Source of the DNA: Sphingobium lactosutens
GTDB lineage: Bacteria > Pseudomonadota > Alphaproteobacteria > Sphingomonadales > Sphingomonadaceae
DNA: 64,000 nucleotides
Reading direction: 5' to 3'
NCBI RefSeq assembly: GCF_013393185.1
Contig: NZ_QJQX01000035.1
Coordinates: 62,001 to 126,000 of the forward strand
Below are positions 50,364 through 60,314 of the stretch, piece by piece. The notes under the pieces are model-generated. The model did not search any database and had not been told where the DNA came from. It was given only the letters and a program-made list of their open reading frames with translations. Position 1 is the first letter of the stretch. The number at the start of each line of letters is the position of its first letter. The position numbers and the translations under genes are program-made.

Positions 50364-53300
50364 ATGCTCAAGGTCACAGGGGCTGGACCGACTAAGGTTC
50401 TGTTGAATCAGGACGACAATTCCCAATCCAACAACTCGCTTGCCTATTCGCTCGGCACCGCGTCCGATCTTTGGTCGCTCGTCGGCAATGCCCAGGTTCG
50501 CAGCGACATATTATTGCTTTATCCGCAGGACGTGATGACACCGCCGACGACGGGGGCGAGCGCGAGCCTGCCGCAGGACAATGGCAGCGCCTCGACCACC
50601 GCGGCGCAGGGTGGCACCGGCGATGCGAAGATCGATGGCATTTTGAGCGGCGTAAAATGGGCCGGCGCCATCACCTATGCCGACACCGACTCCCCCGCTG
50701 ATTATCAGGCCGGCTATTTCTCCGACGGCGACGGCGACGGCGTCAGTGCGCAGAATGAAGGTTTTTCGCAGTTTTCCGCGTTGCAGATGCTGGCCATGCA
50801 CACGGCGCTCAATCAGGCGGCTTACACGCAGCCCTTGGCAGCGACGGCCTTTTCGATCGAGGCGTTCACCAATCTCGACATTACCTATGCCGGCGCGGGC
50901 GTGAGTACGGCGACCATTCGCGGCGCCAATTCGGACGATCCCGGTACGGCCTACGCCTATTATCCCGACAACAGCATCTATGGCGGCGACACCTTCTTCG
51001 GCAATTATTATGATACCGTCCTGGGCGGTCTCTACTCGCTGAAGACGCCGGTGGCCGGCAACTATGCCTGGCACACGATGTTTCATGAACTGGGCCATTC
51101 GCTCGGCCTGAAGCATGGCCAGGAAACCGGTGGCCCCAGCAATGTCGCGCTACCCACGGCCTGGGATTCGATCGAATTTTCGGTCATGACCTATCGCAGC
51201 TATGTCGGTGCGCCGCTGAGCGGCTACAGCTATGAAGAATGGGGCGGTCCGCAGAGCTTCATGATGCTCGACATAGCGGCGCTGCAGACCATGTATGGCG
51301 CTGATTATTCGGTCAATGCCGGCGACACCACCTATATGTGGAGTCCGACAAGCGGCGAGACCTATATCGACGGAGCGCTGGCGATCGATCCGGGTGGCAA
51401 CCGCATCTTCGCGACCATCTGGGACGGCGGCGGCGTCGATACCTATGACCTGTCCAACTATACGAGCAATCTGACGCTGGATCTCAACCCCGGCGGCTAT
51501 TCGGTCTTCAGCACCGCTCAGTTGGCCTATCTCGGCAACAATGGCAGCGATGTCTATGCCCGGGGCAATATTTTCAATGCGCTGCTGTTCGGCGGCGATA
51601 GCGCATCGCTGATCGAAAATGCCACGGGTGGCACGGGTAGCGACACGATCACCGGCAATGACGCGAACAATGTGCTGCGCGGCAACGGCGGCAGTGACCT
51701 CATCAACGGCGGCTACGGCGACGACACGCTGTATGGCGGTGACGGCAATGACGTGCTGGACGGCGGCTACGGGACCGACACCATTTATGGCGGCAACGGA
51801 AACGACATCATCTATGGCAGCTGGACGACGGATACCGTCTATGGCGAGGGCGGCAATGATGTGTTCGTCATCCGCCAGGATGGTTCGGGCACGGAATTTG
51901 GCGACAATACAGATGGTGGCAGCGGGACGGACCGGCTCGACCTCAGCCTGATCGCTACCACCTATGGCGCGATCGTCGATCTGGCTGCCGGAACCTGGCA
52001 GTATAACCCCCTCTATGGTGGCCCGTGGACGATCACGGCGGTCGAGAATGTCGATGGTACCCAGCTTGCGGACGTCATCACCGGCAGCAACGCCAATAAT
52101 GTGCTGAATGGCAATAGCGGCGACGATCTGATTCTCGGCGGGGCCGGCAACGACACGATCAACGGCGGCGACGGCAATGACCAGTTGCGTGGCGGCGCCG
52201 GCAATGATGTCTTCGACGGCGGCAGCGGCCAGGATCTCTTTTATGGGGAGGATGGCAATGACACGCTGAAGATCGTCAACGGCTGGAATGGCGGATATGG
52301 CGAGGTGTTCATTGGTGGCGCCGGCATCGATACGTTTGATTTCACGGGTACGTCTGGACTGAATGCCACGGTGAACCTTGCTGATGGACTGTTCGAGGAC
52401 AGCAACTTTCCAGGCTATGGCATTTCGCTGGCCAGCGTGGAAAATGTGACGGCTGGTGCCGGGGCCGACAGCATTACCGGCTCCGGTGAGGTCAACGTTA
52501 TTAACGGTAACAACGGCAATGATGCCCTTTACGGCCTTGCCGGAAATGATTCTCTGTTCGGCGGAGAAGGCAATGACGTGCTGGATGGCGGCGAAGGCGT
52601 CGACATCATGAACGGCGGCAACGGTAACGACGTCTATTACGTTAATACACAAAGTGACAATGTTGTGGAGAGTTCCTCCACCGGCGGCAATGACACGGTC
52701 TATTCGTCCGTGACCTATGGCTTGGGCGGCCGTAACGTCGAAACCCTGACGCTAACGGGTACGTCGAACTCCTCTGCGACTGGCAATGGTGTGGCGCAGA
52801 CTTTGAATGGCAATAGCGGCAATAACAAACTGGTCGGTCTTCAAGGTAATGATGTGCTCAACGGCAACGATGGAGCGGATATTCTGCAAGGTGGTGCTGG
52901 CAACGATACGTTGAACGGGGGGGCAGGCGTTGATACGGCGGATTATACAGACGCGACAGCCGGCGTGACCGTCAGTCTGTCAGCCTCTGGCGCGCAGGCG
53001 ACCGGAGGCTCGGGTAGCGATACGCTCAGCGGCATTGAAAATGTAACTGGGTCTGGCTTCAACGACGTGTTTACCGGCAGTTCTGCGAACAATGTGATGA
53101 AAAGCGGCGCTGGCAACGACAATCTGAATGGCGGTGGTGGTGACGATACGCTTGATGCTGGAGGCGGTAACGACTTCCTGAATGGCGGATCGGGATCAGA
53201 CACTCTAACCGGTGGTCTGGGTAATGATATTTTCGCTTTCTTTAATGGATTGGGAGCGACGAACGTCGACACCATCGTTGATTATGCTGTCGCCAACGAC

Positions 53301-53531
53301 GTGATCGAACTGGCCTCGGCTGCATTTGGTGGATTGCCGGTAGGTACGCTTGCCGCCGCGGCTTTCCAGATCGGCGCGGCCGCGGCGGATGCTAGCGACC
53401 GCATCATCTACAATAGCGCGACCGGCGCACTGCTGTTCGATGCGGACGGTACAGGCGCCACGGCCGCTGTGCAGTTCGCAAGCATCTCGACGGGTCTTGC
53501 GATGACCAATGCGGAATTTGTGATCGTCTAA
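50364..53531 (+). CDS. Serralysin-like RTX metalloprotease (type I secretion substrate)
   Basis: 1055 residues with no Sec signal, as expected for a type I cargo. An M10-type catalytic domain carries the zinc motif H241[10 protein letters not shown]251 (HExxHxxGxxH) and a Met-turn at Met275 (SVMTYRSY). From about residue 420 on there are numerous calcium-binding RTX nonapeptides of the GGxGxDxLx type, in at least four blocks separated by beta-rich spacers with ENVTG-like joints. The extreme C-terminus (TNAEFVIV) has the hydrophobic form of type I signals. AGGAGG precedes the ATG. It lies directly behind its exporter operon, so it is probably the cognate substrate. No inhibitor gene is present nearby. 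Confidence 0.92.
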   Translation: MLKVTGAGPTKVLLNQDDNSQSNNSLAYSLGTASDLWSLVGNAQVRSDILLLYPQDVMTPPTTGASASLPQDNGSASTTAAQGGTGDAKIDGILSGVKWAGAITYADTDSPADYQAGYFSDGDGDGVSAQNEGFSQFSALQMLAMHTALNQAAYTQPLAATAFSIEAFTNLDITYAGAGVSTATIRGANSDDPGTAYAYYPDNSIYGGDTFFGNYYDTVLGGLYSLKTPVAGNYAWHTMFHELGHSLGLKHGQETGGPSNVALPTAWDSIEFSVMTYRSYVGAPLSGYSYEEWGGPQSFMMLDIAALQTMYGADYSVNAGDTTYMWSPTSGETYIDGALAIDPGGNRIFATIWDGGGVDTYDLSNYTSNLTLDLNPGGYSVFSTAQLAYLGNNGSDVYARGNIFNALLFGGDSASLIENATGGTGSDTITGNDANNVLRGNGGSDLINGGYGDDTLYGGDGNDVLDGGYGTDTIYGGNGNDIIYGSWTTDTVYGEGGNDVFVIRQDGSGTEFGDNTDGGSGTDRLDLSLIATTYGAIVDLAAGTWQYNPLYGGPWTITAVENVDGTQLADVITGSNANNVLNGNSGDDLILGGAGNDTINGGDGNDQLRGGAGNDVFDGGSGQDLFYGEDGNDTLKIVNGWNGGYGEVFIGGAGIDTFDFTGTSGLNATVNLADGLFEDSNFPGYGISLASVENVTAGAGADSITGSGEVNVINGNNGNDALYGLAGNDSLFGGEGNDVLDGGEGVDIMNGGNGNDVYYVNTQSDNVVESSSTGGNDTVYSSVTYGLGGRNVETLTLTGTSNSSATGNGVAQTLNGNSGNNKLVGLQGNDVLNGNDGADILQGGAGNDTLNGGAGVDTADYTDATAGVTVSLSASGAQATGGSGSDTLSGIENVTGSGFNDVFTGSSANNVMKSGAGNDNLNGGGGDDTLDAGGGNDFLNGGSGSDTLTGGLGNDIFAFFNGLGATNVDTIVDYAVANDVIELASAAFGGLPVGTLAAAAFQIGAAAADASDRIIYNSATGALLFDADGTGATAAVQFASISTGLAMTNAEFVIV

Positions 53532-53561
53532 AAGGGGAAGGGCGGTTTCCGTCCAGGAGAA

Positions 53562-53590
53562 GGCGCCCGGTACCCGCCGGGCGTCCTTTT
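53562..53590 (+). terminator. Intrinsic terminator of the RTX gene
   Basis: The GGCGCCCGG arm pairs with CCGGGCGTC around TACCCG and ends in CCTTTT. On the other strand the same hairpin may end pth transcripts, because the pth stop codon adjoins it. Confidence 0.75.
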
Positions 53591-54156
53591 CATGCCAGCC
53601 GCAATGCGACCTCGTTCATGAAGCGGGCGTCGTCATTCTTCGCCAGCCATTCCGCCTCCGCGCCGATTGCGCCCAGCATGTCGGCCAGTGCGTCCATTTC
53701 GGCTTTGGCGTAATTGCCCAGCACATAGCCATGGACCTTATCCTTGTGCCCCGGATGACCGATGCCGATCCGCACCCGACGGAAGGCCGCGCCGATATGT
53801 GCGTCGGTCGATCGCAGTCCATTGTGCCCCGCATTGCCCCCGCCGCGCTTCACCTTCACCTTCATCGGCGCGAGGTCGAGTTCGTCGTGGAAGACGGTCA
53901 CATCCTGCGGCGTCAGCTTGTAGAAGCGCATGGCTTCGCCGATCGATCGGCCGCTTTCGTTCATGAAGGTCGCTGGCTTCACCAGCAGGATTTTCTCCGG
54001 CCCAATCCGGCCTTCCTGCACCCAGCCCTGAAACTGCTTCTTCGGCGGGGAGAAGCGATACATGTCGGCGATCAGGTCCGCGACCATGAAGCCGACATTG
54101 TGCCGGTGCATCGCATATTGCTGCCCCGGATTGCCCAGGCCGGCCCAGATCTGCAT
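53590..54156 (-). CDS. pth: Peptidyl-tRNA hydrolase
   Basis: 188 residues. The family blocks are WAGLGNPGQQYAMHRHNVGF (Asn and catalytic His19), KPATFMNESGRSI, VFHDELDLAPMKVKVKRGG and GHNGLRS. It releases peptides from prematurely dropped tRNAs. GGAGG lies six bases before the ATG at 54156; the seven-codon extension upstream is ignored. It follows rplY on the minus strand, the common rplY-pth order. Confidence 0.97.
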   Translation of the reverse strand: MQIWAGLGNPGQQYAMHRHNVGFMVADLIADMYRFSPPKKQFQGWVQEGRIGPEKILLVKPATFMNESGRSIGEAMRFYKLTPQDVTVFHDELDLAPMKVKVKRGGGNAGHNGLRSTDAHIGAAFRRVRIGIGHPGHKDKVHGYVLGNYAKAEMDALADMLGAIGAEAEWLAKNDDARFMNEVALRLA

Positions 54157-54175
54157 GAACATCCTCCAGAAACGC

Positions 54176-54207
54176 AAAACCCCGCCCGAGCGTGGCTCGA
54201 ACGGGGT
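54176..54207 (-). terminator. Hairpin between rplY and pth
   Basis: On the minus strand, AACCCCG pairs with CGGGGTT, with an inner CGAGC/GCTCG stem, and TTTTG follows. It resembles an intrinsic terminator after rplY, possibly partial, because pth starts 20 bp later. Confidence 0.65.
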
Positions 54208-54236
54208 TGAGCAAAAACCTTGCGGCTGGAAAAGGC

Positions 54237-54851
54237 TTATTCGCCTTCGGCCGGGGTTTCGGTGTCGCCTTCGGCGCTCTTGAGAGCCGAGGGAGCAACG
54301 ATGGTGGCGATGGTGAAGTCGCGATCGTCGATCGCGGTCTTCGCGCCCTTGGGCAGCGTCACCGCGCTGATGTGGATCGAATCGCCCACTTCGAAGCCCG
54401 ACAGGTCGACAACGACGTCTTCGGGAATCTTGGCGGCGTCGACGACCAGTTCGATGTCGTGACGGACGACGTTCAGCACGCCACCCTTCTTCAGGCCCGG
54501 CGAAGCGTCTTCATTCTCGAAGCGCACGGGGACCGCGACGGTCACGGTGGCATGTTCCGAAACGCGCAGGAAGTCGGCGTGCAGCGGACGGTCGGAGACG
54601 GGGTGGAACGCCACGTCCTTGGCCAGAGTGCGGACGGTCTTGCCGCCGACTTCGACCATGATGACCGAATTGAAGAAGTGGCCGGTGCCGAGCTGCTTGT
54701 TGAGGAGCTTTTCCTCGACGTGGATCGACAGGGGTTCTTCATTGTTACCGTAGATGACGGCGGGTACGCGGCCCTCGCGGCGGAGAGCGCGGGAGGCTCC
54801 CTTGCCTGCCCGATCGCGTGCCTCGGCCGACAGCGTAAGCTGCTCGCTCAT
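54237..54851 (-). CDS. rplY: 50S ribosomal protein L25/general stress protein Ctc
   Basis: 204 residues, the long L25/Ctc form. The L25 domain ([33 protein letters not shown]) binds 5S rRNA; the C-terminal TL5-like beta domain extends to about residue 185 and an acidic tail ([10 protein letters not shown]) ends it. The ATG at 54851 is the family start. The open frame continues upstream with no conserved content. Confidence 0.97.
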   Translation of the reverse strand: MSEQLTLSAEARDRAGKGASRALRREGRVPAVIYGNNEEPLSIHVEEKLLNKQLGTGHFFNSVIMVEVGGKTVRTLAKDVAFHPVSDRPLHADFLRVSEHATVTVAVPVRFENEDASPGLKKGGVLNVVRHDIELVVDAAKIPEDVVVDLSGFEVGDSIHISAVTLPKGAKTAIDDRDFTIATIVAPSALKSAEGDTETPAEGE

Positions 54852-54964
54852 TGCGTGTCTCCAAAAGCAAATTGATACAAGTTTCCCGCCACGCCTCCAG
54901 GGATGACCATCGCGGGAAGGCGGCCCTTTACCAGAAAAGGACGGAAAGGCAAGGGGCAGGCTGT

Positions 54965-55846
54965 TCACTGCACCCGCGTGATCGTGAATCCCTGCGCCTT
55001 CAGCAGGTCGATCAGATTCTGCCGCCCGGTCAGATGGCCCGCGCCCACAGCGATGAAGGGCCGTCCCTTCATCGGCTCGATCGCCTTCGCCCAATCGCGG
55101 TTGCGCGCGACCAGCACGGCTTCCTCGACCACAGGGTCGGGCTGTTCGCCATTCTGGTCTTCCTTCGCGATCGCGTCCATGTCGCCATGGACCCAGGCCT
55201 TGAGGATGCGGTCATACAGCGCCTTCATATCCTTGGCCTCATGCACCGTCTGCACCAGCAGCTTGGCTTGCGCCGCCTCGGGCAGGGTGTCGAAGGCACT
55301 GAATTGCCGCTCCACCGTCTCCAGCCCTTCGATCGGCTTGCCTGCCTTCTTGAAGGTCGAGATCAGTACCGGTTCCACGCCGTCATCCTGGCTGACGCCC
55401 AGACCCTGCTGGTTCGCAGCGGACAGGAGCATCGCCGCCGCCCAGCTTTCATAGCCCGACAGCAGTTGCGAACTGGTCCCGCCGTCACTCAACGCCTTGA
55501 GCAGCGGGGCCTTCTCCGCCTCCGGCACGCGCGCTTCCAGCGGCGGCAGGTCCGGGCTGCGACCCATCTGCTCGAACAGGCCCAGCGTCTTCTGCTCGTC
55601 CTGCAAGTCCGCCGCCTCCAATACCAGCCGGTCGGCCTGTCCCATGGCGTCCTTGATCGCCGGCGTGTCCCAGGCGATGCCGCTCGGCAGGACATGGATC
55701 GTCCCGAACAGCCAGCCGTTCAACTCGCCGCGCTGCACCTGCCACAGGGCCGGGCCGCCCTGCGCCGGCGGCTGTTCAGGCGCTTTGCTACAGGCCGCGA
55801 CCAGAGTAAGCGCGAAGAAGGCGAGGAAGCGCGTCATCAACCGCAT
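54965..55846 (-). CDS. TraB/GumN family lipoprotein, copy 1
   Basis: 293 residues. Lipobox VAAC anchors it. The TraB/GumN fold shows [25 protein letters not shown], the central helices, and [17 protein letters not shown] near the end. GumN-like proteins resemble Tiki-type proteases with two GxxH motifs (GTIH, GAGH), so proteolysis is possible but unproven. AGGAG lies seven bases before the start. It follows the second copy by 4 bp. Confidence 0.88.
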   Translation of the reverse strand: MRLMTRFLAFFALTLVAACSKAPEQPPAQGGPALWQVQRGELNGWLFGTIHVLPSGIAWDTPAIKDAMGQADRLVLEAADLQDEQKTLGLFEQMGRSPDLPPLEARVPEAEKAPLLKALSDGGTSSQLLSGYESWAAAMLLSAANQQGLGVSQDDGVEPVLISTFKKAGKPIEGLETVERQFSAFDTLPEAAQAKLLVQTVHEAKDMKALYDRILKAWVHGDMDAIAKEDQNGEQPDPVVEEAVLVARNRDWAKAIEPMKGRPFIAVGAGHLTGRQNLIDLLKAQGFTITRVQ

Positions 55847-55850
55847 CGCG

Positions 55851-56756
55851 TCACTCCTTCACCCGGCGCGACGCGACGCCCAGCGCCTTCAACTGATCCT
55901 GCACGCTGCCCTTGCCCGCCAGATGTCCCGCGCCCACCGCGACGAAGACGGTGCCCGGCTGGTCCAGCCGCGCCTTGATCCACTTGGCCCAATTGGCGTT
56001 GCGCCCGCTCAGCAGCACCTGCGCCAGCTCCAGCGTCGCCTCCAGCGATTCGTTCATGGATTTGGCCAGCTTGTCCGGCTGACCCGCCTTCCAATAGGTC
56101 AGCAGGTCGCCAAATTCCTTCTCCATCTCCGGCAGGCCGTTGACGGTCGCGTTCAGGAACTGCACCTGCTGCGCCATCGGCAGGCTGGCGAAGAAGCCCA
56201 CCTGCTGCTCCACCGTCTCCAGCGCGTCGACCTTCTTGCCCGCGGCCGTCGCCGCGCTGCGCAGGATCTTCTCCGCGCCCAGATCATTCTTGTAGCCCAG
56301 CCGCTCCAGTGGCGCGACCGACAGGGCCATGCCCGCCATCCACGGGTTGAACATGTCGAAGGCCCGCCATGGCATGCCGTTGGCCTCCATCGCCGCCTGA
56401 TAGGTCGTGCGCGCATCGGGGCTGAGCCGGTCGGACAGCTTCACCCCGTCCTTCGCCATCGCCATGCCCGCCATGGTCGCGCCCAGCTGGCTGGGATCGT
56501 CCGGCTCGATAATCTCCAGCACCAGCTGGTCGGACTTATCGAACGCCTTCTTCACGCCGCCGTTGAACCAGTCGATCCCCGGCTTCATTACATGGACCGT
56601 GCCGAACAGATAGATGGTCGTGTCCTCATCCTTCACCTGCCAGAGGGCAGGGGTGGCGGTGGTGCGGGCAGGCTGGGCGTTGCGGGCCTGCGCGGCCCCT
56701 CCGATCAGCAGCAGCGCGGCGGACAATGTGCGGAGCAGGGCAGGGATCATCTTCAT
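55851..56756 (-). CDS. TraB/GumN family protein, copy 2
   Basis: 301 residues with a signal peptide cut near AQA-R. The two histidine motifs are GTVHVMKPG and VAVGAGHLAGKGSV, as in its neighbour. GGAGG lies in front of the ATG at 56756; the longer open frame upstream lacks a signal. It is paralogous to the next gene downstream and the two are probably cotranscribed. Divergent from glyQ across 145 bp. Confidence 0.88.
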   Translation of the reverse strand: MKMIPALLRTLSAALLLIGGAAQARNAQPARTTATPALWQVKDEDTTIYLFGTVHVMKPGIDWFNGGVKKAFDKSDQLVLEIIEPDDPSQLGATMAGMAMAKDGVKLSDRLSPDARTTYQAAMEANGMPWRAFDMFNPWMAGMALSVAPLERLGYKNDLGAEKILRSAATAAGKKVDALETVEQQVGFFASLPMAQQVQFLNATVNGLPEMEKEFGDLLTYWKAGQPDKLAKSMNESLEATLELAQVLLSGRNANWAKWIKARLDQPGTVFVAVGAGHLAGKGSVQDQLKALGVASRRVKE

Positions 56757-56901
56757 GCCTCCCTCCATGGGGAGCGCGCGGCGCAAGGGCAAGCCGCTTA
56801 ACCCTGTTTGCCGCCGCTTTTCCTTGACCGTTCCGGCCCCATGCGCCAAGGCGCGGACCACGTAAAACAGCTGTTTCCAGCTATTCGACAAGGGACCATC
56901 C

Positions 56902-57774
56902 GTGGCCGAAGGCAAAGTGCTTTCCTTCCAGGACCTGATCCTGACCCTCCATGCCTATTGGGGGAAACAGGGCTGCGTCATTCTCCAACCCTATGACATG
57001 GAAGTCGGCGCGGGCACCTTCCACCCGGCGACCACGCTGCGCAGCCTTGGTCCCAACGCCTGGAACGCCGCCTATGTGCAGCCCAGCCGCCGCCCGACCG
57101 ATGGCCGCTATGGCGAGAACCCCAACCGGCTCCAGCATTATTACCAGTATCAGGTAATCATGAAGCCCAGCCCAGCGAACCTGCAGGAACTCTATCTGGG
57201 GTCGCTCAAGGAAATCGGCATCGATCCGCTGGTCCATGACATCCGCTTCGTCGAGGATGACTGGGAAAGCCCGACGCTGGGCGCCTGGGGGCTTGGCTGG
57301 GAAGTCTGGTGCGACGGCATGGAAGTCACCCAGTTCACCTATTTCCAGCAGATGGGCGGCTTCGACTGCAAGCCTGTCTCGGGCGAGCTGACCTACGGCC
57401 TCGAACGCCTCGCCATGTATATTCAGGGCGTCGACAGCGTCTACGACCTGAAGTTCAACGATGCCGGTGTCACCTATGGCGACGTCTTCCTCGAAAACGA
57501 GAAGCAGATGTCGAAATGGAATTTCGAGATCGCCGATACCGAAAAGCTGTTCCGCTGGTTCAGGGATGCCGAGGCCGAGTGCAAGGCGTCGCTGGAAGCG
57601 GGCGTCCCGCTCGCCGCCTATGACCAGGCGATCAAGGCCAGCCATGTGTTCAACCTGCTCCAGGCGCGTGGCGTCATCTCGGTGCAGGAACGCGCCAGCT
57701 ATATCGGCCGCGTCCGCGACCTTGCTAAGGGCGCGTGTGAAAAGTGGATGGAAGTGAACGGGTGGGCCGCGTGA
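56902..57774 (+). CDS. glyQ: Glycyl-tRNA synthetase alpha subunit
   Basis: 290 residues of the tetrameric bacterial GlyRS catalytic subunit, starting at a GTG with AAGGGA in front. The motifs are [46 protein letters not shown] (class II motif 2 area) and [18 protein letters not shown]. The beta subunit follows after a palindromic repeat. Confidence 0.98.
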   Translation: MAEGKVLSFQDLILTLHAYWGKQGCVILQPYDMEVGAGTFHPATTLRSLGPNAWNAAYVQPSRRPTDGRYGENPNRLQHYYQYQVIMKPSPANLQELYLGSLKEIGIDPLVHDIRFVEDDWESPTLGAWGLGWEVWCDGMEVTQFTYFQQMGGFDCKPVSGELTYGLERLAMYIQGVDSVYDLKFNDAGVTYGDVFLENEKQMSKWNFEIADTEKLFRWFRDAEAECKASLEAGVPLAAYDQAIKASHVFNLLQARGVISVQERASYIGRVRDLAKGACEKWMEVNGWAA

Positions 57775-57797
57775 TGCAACCGGCCGTCTCCCCACCG

Positions 57798-57875
57798 CCT
57801 TTCGTGTCGAGCGAAGTCGAGACACGTTCGCACCACCTGTCCTTCACGTCTCTCGACTTCGCTCGAGACGAACGG
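57798..57875. repeat. Long inverted-repeat element, family 2, copy 3 (diverged)
   Basis: The left arm contains CGTGTCGAGCGAAGTCGAGA and the right arm TCTCGACTTCGCTCGAGACG followed by AACGG. It occupies the glyQ-glyS junction and ends 11 bp before the glyS start. Confidence 0.7.
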
Positions 57876-57886
57876 AATATTTGAGC

Positions 57887-60175
57887 ATGACCGATTTCCT
57901 CCTCGAACTGCGCTGTGAAGAAATTCCGGCCCGGATGCAGCTCAAGGCCTCCGACGACCTCGCCCGCCTCTTCACCGAGGAACTGGCGAAGGCTGGCCTC
58001 AAGCCCGAAGCCATCGACAGCTTCGTCACGCCGCGCCGTCTGGCGCTGATCGCCCGCAACCTGCCGCTCGAAACGGCGGCGGTGAGCGAGGAGTTTAAAG
58101 GCCCGCGCACCAGCGCCCCCGCGCAGGCGCTTGACGGTTTTTTGCGCAAGACCGGCCTGACGCAGGACCAGCTGGAAGACCGCGACGGCGTGTGGTTCGC
58201 CGTCGTGAACAAGCCCGGCCGCGCCACCGCAGACGTGCTGGCCGAAGCCGTTCCCGCCGTGGTCCGCGCCTTCCCCTGGCCCAAGTCGATGCGTTGGGGC
58301 GTCGCCAGCCAGACGACCGAAAGCCTGCGCTGGGTCCGTCCGTTGCAGGGCATCGTCGCGATCCTGGGCGAAGATCTGGTAGACCTTGAGATTGAGGGTA
58401 TCCGGTCGGGTTATGCCACGCTCGGCCACCGCTTCCATCATCCGGGTGAGATCACCATCGGCAGCGCACACGACTATGTCGAAAAGCTGCGCGCCTGCCA
58501 TGTTATCGCCAGCCATCACGAACGCCAGTCGATCATCGAGGCGAAGGCCGCGCAGGCCGCCGCCGCGCAGGGCTATAGCGTGATCGAGGACAAGGGGCTG
58601 GTGGCGGAGAATGCGGGCCTCACCGAATGGCCGGTGCCGCTGCTCGGCGATTTCGACCCGGCCTTCCTGGAAGTGCCCCCCGAAGTCATCCAGCTGACGC
58701 TGCGCATCAACCAGAAATATTTCGTGCTGCGCGACGCGGCCGGAAAGCTGGCCCCCGCTTTCATCTGTACCGCCAATATCGAGGCGAAGGATGGCGGCGC
58801 GGCGATCATCGCGGGCAACCGCAAGGTGCTGGCCGCGCGCCTCAGCGACGCCCGTTTCTTCTGGGAACAGGACCGCAAGACCAGCCTAGCGGACCACGCG
58901 CAGAAGCTGGAACGCATCACCTTCCACGAAAAGCTGGGTACCGTCGCCGACAAGGTCGATCGCGTCGCGAAGCTGGCGCGTTGGCTGGTGGAAGAGGGAA
59001 TCGTTGGCTCTGCCACAACCGTCACCCCAGCGAAGGCTGGGGTCTCAGGCGGCAGTGCGCCAACGCCTGAGATGCCAGCCTTCGCTGGCATGACGAAGGA
59101 AGAACTGGCCGATCTAGCCGAACAGTCCGCGCGCCTTGCCAAGGCCGACCTCGTCACCGAAATGGTCGGCGAGTTCCCCGAATTGCAGGGCGTGATGGGC
59201 GGCTATTATGCCCGCGCCGAAGGTTTACCCGATGCTGTCGCCGACGCCATTCGCGACCATTACAGGCCTGTCGGGCAGGGCGATGACGTGCCGACAGCGC
59301 CGGTGACGGTTGCCGTTTCGTTGGCAGATAAGCTGGATACGCTGGTTGGCTTTTTCGGAATTGAGCAGGGGCCAACTGGCTCCAAAGATCCGTTTGCCTT
59401 ACGTAGGGCAGCATTAGCTATTTTGCGTTTATTGGACGCAAATGGATCGAGACTGAATTTGTTGAAACTCCATGCATTTGCTGTGGGTGATCACGTCTAT
59501 CGCCATGTATTCGCCAATACAAAGCCGTTGGCTGACGTGGATGCGCAAACGCTGACAAAGTTTGGATTGGATTCTAAGAAGGTTACGGAAATTGAGTGGC
59601 ACAAAGCCAACTTAGTTCGTCCTGTCATTAAGGATTTTGTTGGAGGATTTGCTTCCTCTGATCGCCCCTTTCTCGACTTCTTCGCCGACCGCCTCAAGGT
59701 CCAGCAGAAGGAAGCTGGCGTCCGTCACGACCTGATCGATGCGGTGTTCGCTCTCGGTGGCGAGGATGATCTCGTCCGCCTGCTCGCTCGCGTGAAAGCG
59801 CTTCAGTCCTTCGTCGCTACCGACGATGGCGCCAACCTGCTCGCCGGCTACAAGCGCGCCGCCAACATCCTCAAGAAGGAAGGCGTCGAAAAGGCTGAGA
59901 AGATTTCGCTTTCCTACGAACCGGAAAAGGCGGAATCTGACCTCCTCGTCGCGCTAGATGCGGCGGAACCGCGGGCGGCGCAGGCTGTGGCGGCGGAGGA
60001 TTTCGAGGGGGCCATGGCCGCGCTCGCGACGCTCCGCGCGCCGATCGATGCCTTCTTTGATGCCGTCACGGTCAATGATGCCGATCCGGCCAAACGCACG
60101 ACTCGCCTCGCGCTGCTGGCGCGGGTGCGTGACGCAGTGCACAATGTCGCCGACTTTTCGAAAATTACGGGATAG
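57887..60175 (+). CDS. glyS: Glycyl-tRNA synthetase beta subunit
   Basis: 762 residues, longer than the usual roughly 690. The start is ATG 57887 (MTDFLLELRCEEIPARMQ); a TTG two codons earlier is not needed. Family motifs include VRPLQGIVAILG, GYATLGHRFHHPG, FADRLKVQQKEAGVRHDLIDAVFAL. Two additions explain the length: a palindromic repeat translated in frame at residues about 379-403, and a less GC-rich tract at about residues 477-593 (59315-59665). The protein frame is intact through both, so the gene is presumably functional. Confidence 0.96.
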   Translation: MTDFLLELRCEEIPARMQLKASDDLARLFTEELAKAGLKPEAIDSFVTPRRLALIARNLPLETAAVSEEFKGPRTSAPAQALDGFLRKTGLTQDQLEDRDGVWFAVVNKPGRATADVLAEAVPAVVRAFPWPKSMRWGVASQTTESLRWVRPLQGIVAILGEDLVDLEIEGIRSGYATLGHRFHHPGEITIGSAHDYVEKLRACHVIASHHERQSIIEAKAAQAAAAQGYSVIEDKGLVAENAGLTEWPVPLLGDFDPAFLEVPPEVIQLTLRINQKYFVLRDAAGKLAPAFICTANIEAKDGGAAIIAGNRKVLAARLSDARFFWEQDRKTSLADHAQKLERITFHEKLGTVADKVDRVAKLARWLVEEGIVGSATTVTPAKAGVSGGSAPTPEMPAFAGMTKEELADLAEQSARLAKADLVTEMVGEFPELQGVMGGYYARAEGLPDAVADAIRDHYRPVGQGDDVPTAPVTVAVSLADKLDTLVGFFGIEQGPTGSKDPFALRRAALAILRLLDANGSRLNLLKLHAFAVGDHVYRHVFANTKPLADVDAQTLTKFGLDSKKVTEIEWHKANLVRPVIKDFVGGFASSDRPFLDFFADRLKVQQKEAGVRHDLIDAVFALGGEDDLVRLLARVKALQSFVATDDGANLLAGYKRAANILKKEGVEKAEKISLSYEPEKAESDLLVALDAAEPRAAQAVAAEDFEGAMAALATLRAPIDAFFDAVTVNDADPAKRTTRLALLARVRDAVHNVADFSKITG
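59021..59094. repeat. REPIN-like repeat translated inside glyS
   Basis: The same 26-nt arms as at 40818-40896: left 59021-59046 (GTCACCCCAGCGAAGG start) and right 59069-59094 (GAGATGCCAGCCTTCG start), separated by 22 bp. Relative to the intergenic copy the left arm shows a T-to-C and A-to-G pair that keeps base pairing. It is read as VTPAKAGVS...PEMPAFAGMT. Confidence 0.92.
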
Positions 60176-60314
60176 GGAAACGATATTCCAAAATTTACGG
60201 AAAATATGCGAAGCTAAGCGGGATATTTCCTATCCCATCAAGCATTAAGACGCTAATTGCGACAACATTGTTGCAACGCACAACTCGGCAATCAGTGCAG
60301 GGAGAGCCGGTACT

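Noticed and set aside
51600-53200. Regular short repeats that could suggest a CRISPR or satellite array
   Set aside because: They are codons of the RTX nonapeptide GGxGxDxLx in frame; spacing is 27 bp and no constant repeat with variable spacers exists.
45250-53540. Genomic island inserted at tRNA-Leu
   Set aside because: No integrase, and I could not find a copy of the tRNA 3' end at the far side; GC content of the secretion genes matches the chromosome.
57774-57886. Glycine riboswitch or T-box in front of glyS
   Set aside because: The gap is filled by an inverted-repeat element and no aptamer-like conserved core is visible.
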